Of a stretch of DNA of 64,000 nt, positions 34,510 to 45,709 are shown piece by piece. Below the pieces are notes generated by a model that saw only the letters and a program-made list of their open reading frames with translations, searched no databases and had not been told where the DNA came from. Every line of letters starts with the position of its first letter. Position 1 is the first letter of the stretch. The DNA lies in NCBI GenBank assembly GCA_022414725.1, contig CM039464.1, forward strand, positions 8,200,411 through 8,264,410. Direction: 5' to 3'. Made by a program: the position numbers and the translations under genes. Origin of the DNA: Microglena sp. YARC. Lineage: Eukaryota; Chlorophyta; Chlorophyceae; Chlamydomonadales; Chlamydomonadaceae.

Positions 34510-34650
34510 TCAAATAGGCTAAAGGGACTTGACCAACCATGATATCAGGAGGGGCTAAAACAAAAAAATAACTGATGACCTGAACCTCAAACAATGTTTT
34601 ACCGATGGGAGCCCTGAGTTCAGGCTACAGTGATAATTTAATTTTGCAGG
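34510..34650 (-). repeat. Dispersed repeat copy (same family as 27090-27250)
   Basis: On the minus strand it carries GAACTCAGGGCTCCCATCGG and AAGTCCCTTTAGCCTATTTG in the same order as the 27.1-kb copy. Confidence 0.7.
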
Positions 34651-34721
34651 CTACAGCCTAGCTACAGTGATACTTTTACGGGCTACAGTGATCATTTGAT
34701 AATTTTTAATTTTACAGTTTA

Positions 34722-34930
34722 CAGCTGGGGGGGGGGGGGGGGGGGGGTAGTGGTTGGTGGTGGGGGGAAAGTGCTAGACCCCATCCCCCAAAAGTGTGAA
34801 GACACCCTTAAGCCCCCCCCCCCAAGTTATTTATTGGTTAGAATCCCCCCCCCCCCCCCCCCCCAAGTTATTTATTGGTTAGAATCCCCCCCCCCCCCCC
34901 CCCCACCCCCCACCCCCCACCCATCGCCCC
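34722..34930. repeat. G and C homopolymer runs
   Basis: A G run of about 22 bp is followed by C runs of up to about 20 bp, with AAGTTATTTATTGGTTAGAA repeated twice between them. On the plus strand G-runs precede C-runs, so the DNA could fold back. Indel errors are likely in such tracts. Confidence 0.85.
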
Positions 34931-35084
34931 CCTTGGGCTACAGTGATAATTTAATACCTTGTGGGCTTTTTGGAAGGCTTGGATCACATGCTCCGCTGAT
35001 TGTCCCCTCCCCTTTAGCGAGGAAGGATCATGCTTGGATAACACAAAAGCGTCAAACATTTTGTTGGCCGCCTGAAGGGTAGGT

Positions 35085-35200
35085 AGGGGGAAGCTGGTCA
35101 GCACTTAGCTGGTCAGCACTTGTGTTCAGGTGATTTAGGGTTTAGGGTTTAGGTGGTTTAGGTTTAGGAGGCTTAGATTTAGGTGTTTTGCGTGGCTTAG
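35085..35200. repeat. Interstitial telomere-like TTTAGGG units
   Basis: TTTAGGGTTTAGGGTTTAGG at about 35137, with degenerate TTTAGGT units around it. It matches the plant/green-algal telomere motif; a similar patch lies at 42241-42280. Confidence 0.75.
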
Positions 35201-35204
35201 GAAA

Positions 35205-35550
35205 ATAAGTGCTGACCAGCTAAGTGCTGACCAATTAAGTGCTGACCAGCTAAGTGCTGACCAGTTAAGTTCTGACCTGCTAAGTTCTGACCAGCTTAGT
35301 GCTGACCAGCTGAGGGCTGACCAGCTAAGTGCTGACCAGTTAAGTGCTGACCTGCTAAGTTCTGACCAGCTTAGTGCTGACCAGCTGAGGGCTGACCAGC
35401 TAAGTGCTGACCAGTTAAGTTCTGACCTTGCTAAGTTATCTGACCAGCTAAGTGTTCTGACCAGCTAAAGGGCTGACCAGCTAAGTGCTGACCAGTTAAG
35501 TGTTGACCAGCTAAGTGCTGACCAGCTAAGTGCAGACCAGCTTCCCCCTA
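35205..35550. repeat. 16-bp tandem array AGTGCTGACCAGCTAA
   Basis: About 22 units, with a GTTAA variant alternating with GCTAA. The surrounding DNA has the same phrase (GCTGGTCAGCACTT) in inverted orientation near 34110 and 35095, so hairpins can form across the region. Confidence 0.93.
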
Positions 35551-35717
35551 CCTACCTGAAGGGTTGAGTTGAAAGAGGCCTCCCTCTGCCTCTCCAAATA
35601 GAAGTGAAGGTTGTAACTCGGTCCAACTTCAAGCCATTGGTACGAGGGTGGGGTTGGACCATGCAGAGCCAGGGTCAAGCATCAGCACCAGCACCAGCGT
35701 GAGCACCCAGCTCAGCA

Positions 35718-36040
35718 CTAGCATGCAGCATCAGCACCAGCATCAGCACTAGCATCAGCATCGGCATCAGCACTAGCATCAGCACTAGCATCAGCATCAG
35801 CACCAGCACTAGCATCAGCATCAGTATCAGCATCAGCACTAGCACCAGCATTAGCATCAGCATCAGCATCAGCATCAGCATCAGCACTAGCACCATCAGA
35901 GGAGGAGTGTGCGGTGGCTGCGGAAGGAGCGAAGGAAGCAAAGGTGGATGAGGAAGGTCGAACTTCTCCCTCCTTGATATCCATTTTGAACTTTGCAACC
36001 AAAGACTGGCATGCTGCCTGACCATCATCGAAGTGCCCCC
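35718..36040 (-). CDS. Exon F: terminal TPR-like exon with Ala/Asp-rich tail
   Basis: The acceptor is CCGTCCTCAG. With the last T of exon E, the first two bases make a Trp codon, giving YYTW-GHFDDGQAACQSLVAK, which aligns with the family's yyTGrYeeGl.aCe.LL. It continues with KFKMDIKEGEV, a Ser/Ala stretch and an (Ala/Ser)-Asp repeat encoded by GATGCT trinucleotide-type repeats, to a TAG at 35718-35720. The repetitive tail may be real C-terminus or retained intron; a donor could exist near its start. If the stop is used, exons A-F form a complete 3' end. Confidence 0.6.
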
Positions 36041-37295
36041 CTGAGGACGGAGATAGGTGTAAATTAAATGCATACATTATTAAATTAAATCACTACATGA
36101 AATGAAAAACAAATCTTGTATGAATACGGTAAATGATTATAAATCAGGGTATATATGTGTGTGTGTGTTCTACAGTGTAGACGGTAAATGTGAATCCAAA
36201 TAGGCCCAATAGACTTGCCCTACCTCAATATTCGGAAGGGCTGTTTACAAAACAAGCACTGGTGAACTGAACCCCAATAAATTGTAAACAACTGGGGCCT
36301 GGAGTTCGTTCTATGTAGATGATTTAACTTCCAGTTCAAATACACAAATCATTACTATTCTAAATACACTGATGAATATGTCAGATATCTTCATCAGACT
36401 AATTCTTCAACAGTTAGCATGTTCTGAAATTGTTCAAACACATCGAAGCGGCCCCCAGAGCATGGAGGTAGACAGCTTGGATTTTTGAACCAATTGAATA
36501 ATAATGATAATGACCAATTGGACCAATAATAACAGATTGGATATTTGAACCAATTGAATAATGGATAATAATAATAATCTCTCTATATATAAAGAAATCA
36601 TGGTCGTGGTCGTGGTCTCCCCTGCGGTTCGTGGTCGTGGTCGTGGTGGTGTCATCATCGCGTACCCGCGTGCCATGGGCGTGCGAAGTGTAACCGACTT
36701 GCAGCCGACTTTCTACACCCAAGTCTTCGCCCAGCAAAATGTTCAATTACCGAAACAGCTGATGCGCTAGGCTATGGGCGCGCGCTCATTTCATGTCCAC
36801 AACTGCCTCCCATACTGTGACTGCAATGAATTGCAATGAAATGAGTGAGGAGATCCTCTCCTCGGAGGTCATTTGCTGACCCTCAGATCGCTTTGCATGG
36901 CGCTCGGAATAATAGTTTTCAGTGTATTGCTTCTTCACGGAGCGACCTGCGGCTCATGCTCCACAACTTTCACTTCGGCTCATGATTCGGCTGGCCCTTG
37001 ACTTTCACTTGGCTCACGCATGCGCACTTGATTCTTCATCTCCGCATTACACTCGCCAGTCAGCGCGCAAGGCGAGCTTGCATGAGCGAGGAAGCAAGGG
37101 ACAGAGCCAACAAGCGTTGACGTGATGCCCGCGCTGCCCGGCCCCAGGAGTTACGCCTGACTCATAATCAATCCAGACGTCAACAACGCGATGCCATGCC
37201 TCAGGAAGAACGCGAAGCTGCTAACCAGGCCAGGCGAGAAGAGTATGCTGCCCAACCACCAAACCAATAATAATAATAATACAAATAATAATACA

Positions 37296-37345
<50 letters not shown>

Positions 37346-37459
37346 CAAATACAAATACAAATAATAATAATGATAATAATAATAATAATAATAATAACAA
37401 TAACAATAATCATAACAATAATAATTATTATAATAAATAATAATAATAATAATAATACA

Positions 37460-37491
<32 letters not shown>

Positions 37492-37492
37492 A

Positions 37493-37524
<32 letters not shown>

Positions 37525-37540
37525 TAACAATAATCATAAC

Positions 37541-37587
<47 letters not shown>

Positions 37588-40500
37588 TGATGATGATGAT
37601 TTAATCTGGCTTATAAGGGTGCATTATGGGTGAGAGCTGTGCCGGAAAGGGTAACAAAAGGGTGCTGCAAAGCTGTAGGAAAAGCCGCCGAAAAGGGTGC
37701 CAAAATGGGCTCCGTTTAAGATCCCCTAAGTTTGAAATGTCTGCTACACAACTGGGCCTACAGAAATATAAAAAAAAACTATTTTCCCTACGCACATATG
37801 TAGTACCCGCACGTGCGCATCTCCCTGGGCACCAGATGACTCACATGTGTAGTACCCGCACATGCACATCTCCCCGGGCACTAAACGACTCATACATAGG
37901 GAGTGTCGATATCATATCAAATGATATCATATGATTCCGGCAGTTTAACTAGGCTAAAGTTACCATTTGTATAGAATATCATATGATGCAATTTGCGTGA
38001 TATCATACTCGCCTTTGGCCAACACCGTATGATATGCCGTTCCCTACTCACATGTGTAGTACCCACACGTGCACATCTCCCCATGCACCAGATGACTCAC
38101 ATGTGCAGTACCCGCACGTGCACATCTCCCCAGGCACCTGATGACTCACATGTGTAGTACCCGCACGTGCACATCTCCCCACCCCAGGCACTACATGACT
38201 CACGTGTGTAGTACCCGCATGTGTGCATCTACCCAGGCCCTACATGACTCACATGTGTAGTACGTGCATGTGTACATCTCCCCAGGCACTTCATGACTCA
38301 CATGTGTAGTTCGTGCATGTGCACATCTCCCCAGGCACTACATGACTCACATGAGTAGTACATGCATGTGCACATCTCCCCAGGCACTACATGACTCACA
38401 TGTGTAGTACATGCATGTGCACATCTCCCCAGGCACTACATGACTCACATGTGTAGTACCCGCACGTGCACATCTCCCCGGGCACCAGATGACTCACATG
38501 TAGGGAACAGCAATATGATCAATATATATCATACGATTCTGGCAGTCAGACCAGGCTAAAGTTACTATTTGTATAAAATATCATATGATGCAATTTGCAT
38601 GATATCATATGATGTACACTCGCCTTTGGCAAACATCACATGCTACTGTTCCCTACTCACATGTGTAGTACCCGCACGTGCACATCTCCCCAGGCACGAG
38701 ATACTCATGGGTGTTATGTGAAACAAAAAGAGCAGTGGGGGGAGGCGGTCCCTGCGCATGTGCGGCAGTAGCATAGCTGTAACAGGCCTCATAGTCGAAG
38801 AGTGCAGTGCGGTAGAGCTTGGCCATCTGATACAGGGGCTCTTGGCGGTAAGGAAGGACCTGGGAGGTGAACGTTGGGTGGGTTGGTTTGGTTTGGGTGG
38901 ATTGGGTTGGTTTGAATTGGGTGGATTGGGTTGGCGTGGGTTGGGTTGGGTTGGATTGAATTGGGTGGATTGGGTGGGGCTGATTGGGTTGGGTTGGGTT
39001 GAGTTGGGTTGAATTGGGTTGGGGTTGGGTTGGGTTGGGTTGGGTTGGGTTGGGTTGGTTGGGTTGGGGGTTGGGTTGGGTTGGGTTGGGTTGGGTTGGG
39101 TTGGGTTGGGTGGGATGGATTTGGGTGGATTGGATTGGATCGGATTGGATTGGATTGGGTTGGGTTGGTTTGGGTTGAATAGGGTGGATTCGGTTGGTTT
39201 GGGTGGATTGGATTGGATTGGATCGGATTAGGTTGGATTGGATTGGATTAGTTTGGATTGGGTTGGGTGGATTGGGTTGGGCTAATGGGGAGTGGTGGAG
39301 GGAGATTCTGATGATCTTGGCGGTAAGGAAGGACCTGGGAGGTGAGGGTGGGGTGGGTGGATTGGGGTTGGGGAGATGGGGGAGTTGGAGGGAAATTCTG
39401 ATGCTCTTGGTGGTGAGCAAGGACCTGGCGGGGAGAGGAGGGAAGGGAAGGGATAATCTGGTATGATTGGAGACAGGGAGGATAAGGGGGGTGAAAGGGG
39501 GCGGAGGGGGAAGGGGAGGGAAGGGGTGGAGGGAGATTCTGATGCTAATGGTGGTTAGGAAGGACCTGGGAGAGGGGAGGGGGGGGGGGGGGGGGGATCT
39601 GGTCAGATTAGAAACAGGATGAGATAAGGGGGATGAAAGGGGGCGGATGGGGGAAGGAGGGGGGAGGGAAGGGGTGGAGGGAGATTCTGATGCTAATGGT
39701 GGTAAGGAAGGACCTGGGAGGGGGAGGGGGGGGGGGGGGGGGGGGAATCTGGTCAGATTAGAGACAGGATGTGATAAGGGGGATGAAAGGGGCGGATGGG
39801 GAAGGAGGGGGGGGAGGGAAGGCGTGGAGGGAGATTCTGATGCAGTTAGAGGCAAGGAAGGATCTGTGAGGTGAGGTGGGTGTTGGTTTAGGGTTAAACC
39901 TGTAGGCCAAACATATAGGGTGTATCAGGGTGTACTTTCGATTATCCACATTTTCAAATGTACAATTTTCAAGCCAAATAATTATTTGAAATAAAAGGGT
40001 GCTGAAGACCAGGGTACTTCAAATGGCCAAATTGGCCAGCGCTTTAGCGCACTTGAAAACAAAAAACCGGCGCTTTGTAGTGCAAAAAGCGCAAAAATTG
40101 CTTGCTGCGCCCACAGGGGGTTGCAAAAAACTGCGCTTAAAGCGCAGAGGGGGTCAAAAAGTCAGCGCTCAAAAACTCAAAAGCGCGCGCTATGAATTAC
40201 CGTGCTGAAGACCCCCCAAAATGAGCCATGCATACGCTAACCATATGAGCACTACACTCACTATATGGGCACTACACTCACCATGAAAGCACTACGCTCA
40301 CCATATGGGCACTACACTCACTATGTGAGCACTAAGCTCACCATATGGGCAATGCACTCAACATGTGAGCACTACACTCACCATATGGGCGGCTGTGTAG
40401 GCCTGCAATACGTGCCATACGTCAAAGTCATCACCATAAATCAGCTGAGGCCACATGCGAATGTGATCCTTCACTTGTTCACTTAGGCTGCTCTTCTGGC

Positions 40501-43500
40501 TATATAGAATGTGAAGGATCTGCACGCAGGCGATGCGTTTGCACAGGCTAGGGTTCAGTTGTGATTCAGCTGTAGTATGATTCGAGTCATTCTGTCAGCT
40601 TAGAGACAAAGTGTTAAACATAGGGTGAAAGGTCTGCACGCAGGCAATGTGTGTGCACAGGCTAGGGTTCAGTTGTAATTTAGCTGTAGGTAGATTTTAG
40701 GCATTCTGTTAGCTTAGAAACGTAGTGTTAAACAGAGGTTGAGGGATCTGCGCAGAAAAATTAAATTTAACTATCAAATATAGGCCACCACCGGCCACCG
40801 CCCTTTAATTATTTTATTGCTGAAGCTATTGGGGGCTGTAAGTAAGAACCCCCCCTTTTATAGCTTCAGCTTTTATAGCTTGAGCTATTAGAAGACCCCT
40901 ATTTTAAGGAGTGAGTCATTATGTCAGCTTATAAACATTATGTTAAATTATCTGCATTCCACGATTTGTGGGGTTCACTTCACTGGTGCTTGCTTCCTAA
41001 ACTGCCATTCCTGTTTTTAAAGTTGGGCTAGTCCCTTTGTCCTATTTGGCTACCTCTGGACTGTAAAATACGTACATACATGCACCCAATACATACAACG
41101 CATTCTGTCAGATTAGGTCAGCGTCGGCATGCCAGTCATGCGTGGGCACGGGCTAGGGTTTAGTTGTGATTCAGCTGTCGTCAGTTTAGGTTTCAGTTGT
41201 GATTCAGCTGTTTTCAGTTTAGGTTTCAGTTGTGATTTAGCTGTTGTCAGTTTAGGGTTCAGTTGTGATTCAGATGTTGTCAGTTTAGGGTTCAGATGTG
41301 ATTCAGCTGTCGTCAGTTTAGGGTTAAGTTGTAATTCAGCTGTCGTCAGTTTAGGGTTTAGTTGTGATTCAGCTGTCGTCAGTTTAGGGTTCAGTTCTGA
41401 TTCAGCTGTAGTCAGTTTAGGGTTCAGTTCTGATTCAGCCGTAGTCTGTTTAGGGTTCAGCTGTAATTCAGCTGTCGTCAGTTTAGGATTCAGTTGTGAT
41501 TCAGCTGTTGTCAGTTTAGGGTTCAGCTGTAATTCAGCTGTCGTCAGTTAAGGGTTCAATTGTGATTCAGCTGTCGTCAGTTTAGGGTTCAATTGTGATT
41601 CAGCTGTCGCCAGTTTAGGGTAGATTCTTCAGGCCATGCATCAACTGAGGCTGGGGATCAGGAGCTCTGAGGTACACAAATGATAGAATGCGCTATAGTG
41701 TTCGCGAGTGCTGTTAACCGCCAAGGTAGCTTTGTCCAGGTAAAGTGGCAGCCCGTTCCCTACCGCCGTAAGATGGGGCTCCCTTAATACCACCCCCCAC
41801 CAGGCGTTATCATTACGTAAATCCGGCTTAAATGATAGAATGAAATCTATCATCAGGTCTTTCAATCAGCAGCATAGCACTTCGATGTATTTGGACAATT
41901 TCATTTAGGTGGCCCGAAGAGCCGCCCTGCTGGGCTGGCCTGGGGGGTTTGGGGGGCGGGGCAGGGGAGTCTCAGGGCAGCGTAAGGTAAGGCCTGGGGG
42001 GCCTGGGGGGGTTGGGGGCGGGGCCGGGGAGTCTCTGGGCAGCGGAAGGTAAGGCAAAAATAGGGTCTCAGGTGAGGATCGCTACAGGTAGCGGAAAAAA
42101 AGCTCTGGGAGTCACTTTGATGTATTTGAACAATTTCTGAACATGCTTAATGTCAATGTGTTGGTACCGGTATGATGAAGATGTCTGACATATTTATTGA
42201 TGTTTTTAGAAAAGTAATGATGGTTGTCTTTCAAACTGAAGTTTAGGGTTTTAGGGTTTAGGGTTTAGGGTTAAGTTTAGAAAAGTAATGATTGTTGTCT
42301 TTCAAACTGAAGTTAAACCATCTGCATAGCACAAACTCCGGGCCCCCCCGTTGTTTACGATTTTGGGGGGGTCATTTCTCCAGTGCTTGCTTTATATACA
42401 GCCCTTCCCAATATTGAGGTTGTGCAAGTCTATTAGGCCTATTTGGCTACGCCTTACCCGGCTAAACTGTAAAGAAAACTGGTTTGCACTGGTAACATCC
42501 CTCTCCACCATGGTATGGCTGTGGAGGATAGTTGAAGTGGCCTAGTGCAGGTTATCACGTTTGTCAGTTATGATGACAACTTGAAGAAAAAAGGCAAAGC
42601 GAAACCAGGGTCTGCATAAACTTCTACTACCCTCTTCGACCCTGTTCGTTGCGTACGAAGTGAGTCAAAAGGGTCAAAGAGAATCAAAGAGGTTTACGCA
42701 GACCCTGGTTTTGCCTTTCCTTTTTTCTTCAAGTTGTCATCATAACGGTCAAACGTTTTAAGGAAGGGAAGTGAGGGGGAGGTGCATGGGTGGTGAACAA
42801 CGGCATATTCAACTGCCCTTGACTGCTCTATCACCACCTGGGCTGTGTTAGGAACATACATAGTTCTTATAGTGAGGAAGGGAAGTGAGGAGGAGGTGCA
42901 TGGGTGGTGAACATTGGAACACTTGACTTCCCTCTATGGCAATTCAGAGGATGATTTGGATTGGGGGTTTCAAAACACTCTGTAGTTGGTAGTTTGTACC
43001 TTGCATTTGAGAATTTGGCCCGAGAATTCTGAGAATTGTCAGAAACCTAGCCTGAGAAAGTGGAGGTACGAACTAGGAGACCCAATTTAAAATCATCCCC
43101 TTAATGGCTTTAATTGTCTAACATCACCTGGGCTGTGTTGTAGGCTTATACATATAATAAATTAAATCATTAATTCTCAATTCAATTATAATCAATTTTT
43201 CAATTCAATTACAATTAATGGAATTTAACATCACCTGGGCTGTGTTGTAGGCTATACATAAAATAAAATAAATAAATACAATTATTTTCAATTCAATTGC
43301 AATTTATTAAATTTAACATCACCTGGGCTGTGTTGTAGGCTTATAAATATGATAAATTAAACCATTAATGGTCAATTCAATTATAATTAATTTAATTTAA
43401 CATCACCTGGGCTGTTTTGTAGGCTGAAACGTAGACCTCGTCCACCCAGCCACCCAGTCGTATCCTGTGAATGTAGTGCTCGATGGCCAGCTCGAACTGC

Positions 43501-45676
43501 TTGGAGTCCATGTACGCGTTAGCGAGGTAAAATCGGGACCGCGGATCCCATGGATTCTGATCAACTTCTCGTAGTAGCAGGTCCAGTACCAGCTTTGTGT
43601 ACGACCCATCAGCCCTGCTGTCAAATTGGAAGTACAAATCCTGCAGTACAAGATCCTGATCCCTGTGCAGAATGTGAAGGGGAAGATGAGGGCCTGGGGG
43701 GGGGGGGGGCAGAATGTGAAGGGAAGATGAGGGCATGGGGTGGGGTAGCGTGTGTGTGTGTGTGTCTGTCAACCACCACCACCACCACCACCACCACTCA
43801 CGTATCTGTCGCTGCTGTCCATGTACCACTCCTGCTCACTGCCTCCCTCCGCTATTTTATTCATTGCATATTTTTGATGTCATAACATCACCCATTCCAT
43901 CACCACCACCACCACCACCACTCACATATCTGCCGCCACTGTCCATTCCCCACTCCTGCTCACTGCCTCCCTCTGCTCTTTAATTCATTGCATGTTTTGA
44001 TTGCGTCATAAACTCATATCACCCTTCCCATCACCAGCAGCACCAGCACCAGCACCACCACTCACATACCTATCGCCGCTGTCCATGTACCACTCCTGCT
44101 AACGGTCTCCCTCTGCTCTTTCAATCATTGCATACTCGTGACGTCGTCATATCTCCCTTCCCACCACCACCACCACCACCACCACTCACAGATCTGCTAC
44201 GGCTGTCCATGTGCCACTCCCGATAATAAATTCTCTCTGCTGTTTTATTCATTGCATATTTGTAATGTCGTCATATCTCCCTTCCCACCACCACCACCAC
44301 TCACATATATGTCGCCACTGTCCATTCACCACTTCCGATAACACTCTCCATCTGCTCTTTTAATCATTGCATATTATTGATGTCATCATATCACCCTTCC
44401 CACCACCAACACCACCACTCACATATATGCCGCAGCTGTCCATTCACCACTCCCGCTAATGGTATCCCTCTGCTCTTTCATTCATTGCATATTTGTGATG
44501 TCATCATATCACCCTTCCCACCACCAACACCCACACCACCAACACCATCACTCATAAATCTATCGCCGCTGTCCATTTAACTCTCCCGCTAACAGTCCCC
44601 CTTTGTTCTTTCAATCATTGCATATTTGTGATGTCGTCATATCACCCTTTCCACCACTACCAGCAGCAGCACCAGCACCACCAGCACTACTATCACCACC
44701 ACCACTTACAGATCTGTCACCGCTGTCCATTCACCACTCCCGCTAACAGTCTCCCTCTGCTCTTTCATTCATTGCATATTTTTGATGCCGTCATATCACC
44801 CTTTCCACCACCACCACCACCACCACCACCACTTACAAATCTGTCGCGGCTGTCCATTCACCACTCCCTCTCACAGTCTCCCTCTGTAAGAACTCGTGCA
44901 CCACTCCGCTCCATCGCCAATGCAAGCGGCTGCTAACCAAGGCGGTCTTGGTCCATGTGTTAACCTCATCCCGCTCCACCACAGCGTAAGCATCAGCTGT
45001 CAGGGCTAGTGACTTCAACGACCGACCTGGTTGTGTAAGAACCACCTGCATAACCGGACACACCAGGGTTCTATATTTTGTCATTTGGGGTTGCGCTTTT
45101 GACGCAACTGCCTCCTTTTAGGTTGCGCTTTCGACTCAACTGAAAACGGAAATCTGCGCGCTGCGCCGAGATGGGGTTTAAACAATTGCGTCAGTCGCAC
45201 AGTCGGGCTCCAAAACCTTGCGCGCGACCGCGCAATAGCGCGCGTCATGTAGTACCCAGGTACACACAGCTGATTTGGTCTTCGGCACCCTTCATTGGGG
45301 TTTTTAATGGTGCATAATGGGTGAGCGGGGTGCTGCAGGGGTGCACAAGGGGGTGCCAAAGACCCCTACATTTGCAGTTACAAGTTTCAAGATACAAACA
45401 ATGAAATGGACAGTCAACGTTAGTGATGTAGTACGCAGATACACACAGCTGATTTGGTCTTTGGCACCCTTCATTGGGGTTTTTAATGGTGCATAATGGG
45501 TGAGCGGGGTGCTGCAGGGGTGCAGAAGGGGGTGCCAAAGACCCCTACATTTGCAGTTACAAGTTTCAAGATACAAACAATGAAATGGACAGTCAACGTT
45601 AGTGATGTAGAACCCAGATACACACAGCTGATTTGGTCTTTGGCACCCTTCATTGGGGTTTTTAATGGTGTATAAT

Positions 45677-45709
<33 letters not shown>

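Larger units (their letters stand above)
37785..38660 (-). repeat. About 50-bp array: extra copies of the exon E 3' end plus splice donor
   Basis: On the minus strand each unit reads GTGCCTGGGGAGATGTGCAC, then GTGCGGGTACTACACAT, then GTGAGTCA: the last 37 coding bases of exon E followed by its GTGAGT donor. Roughly 11 extra copies are recognisable. Two MITEs have inserted into the array (37897-38046 and 38501-38655). Confidence 0.95.

Noticed and set aside
35718..35890. Ala/Asp repeat tail of exon F as a functional domain
   Set aside because: It is encoded by GATGCT-type simple sequence and may be intronic; kept only as the uncertain end of exon F.
37151..37633. Long Ile/Leu/Tyr or Asn frames as membrane or prion-like proteins
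   Set aside because: They lie entirely within the (TAA)n microsatellite.
38653..39855. A 400-codon Pro/Ser/Gln/Asn-rich frame on the minus strand
   Set aside because: Only its last part (exon E) is coding-like; the rest is CCCAACCC simple sequence and acceptor-side repeats of that exon.
41641..41865. Possible extra exon of the glycosyltransferase gene between D and D2
   Set aside because: D and D2 already join in phase with a complete linker, and this frame has no splice sites or family similarity.
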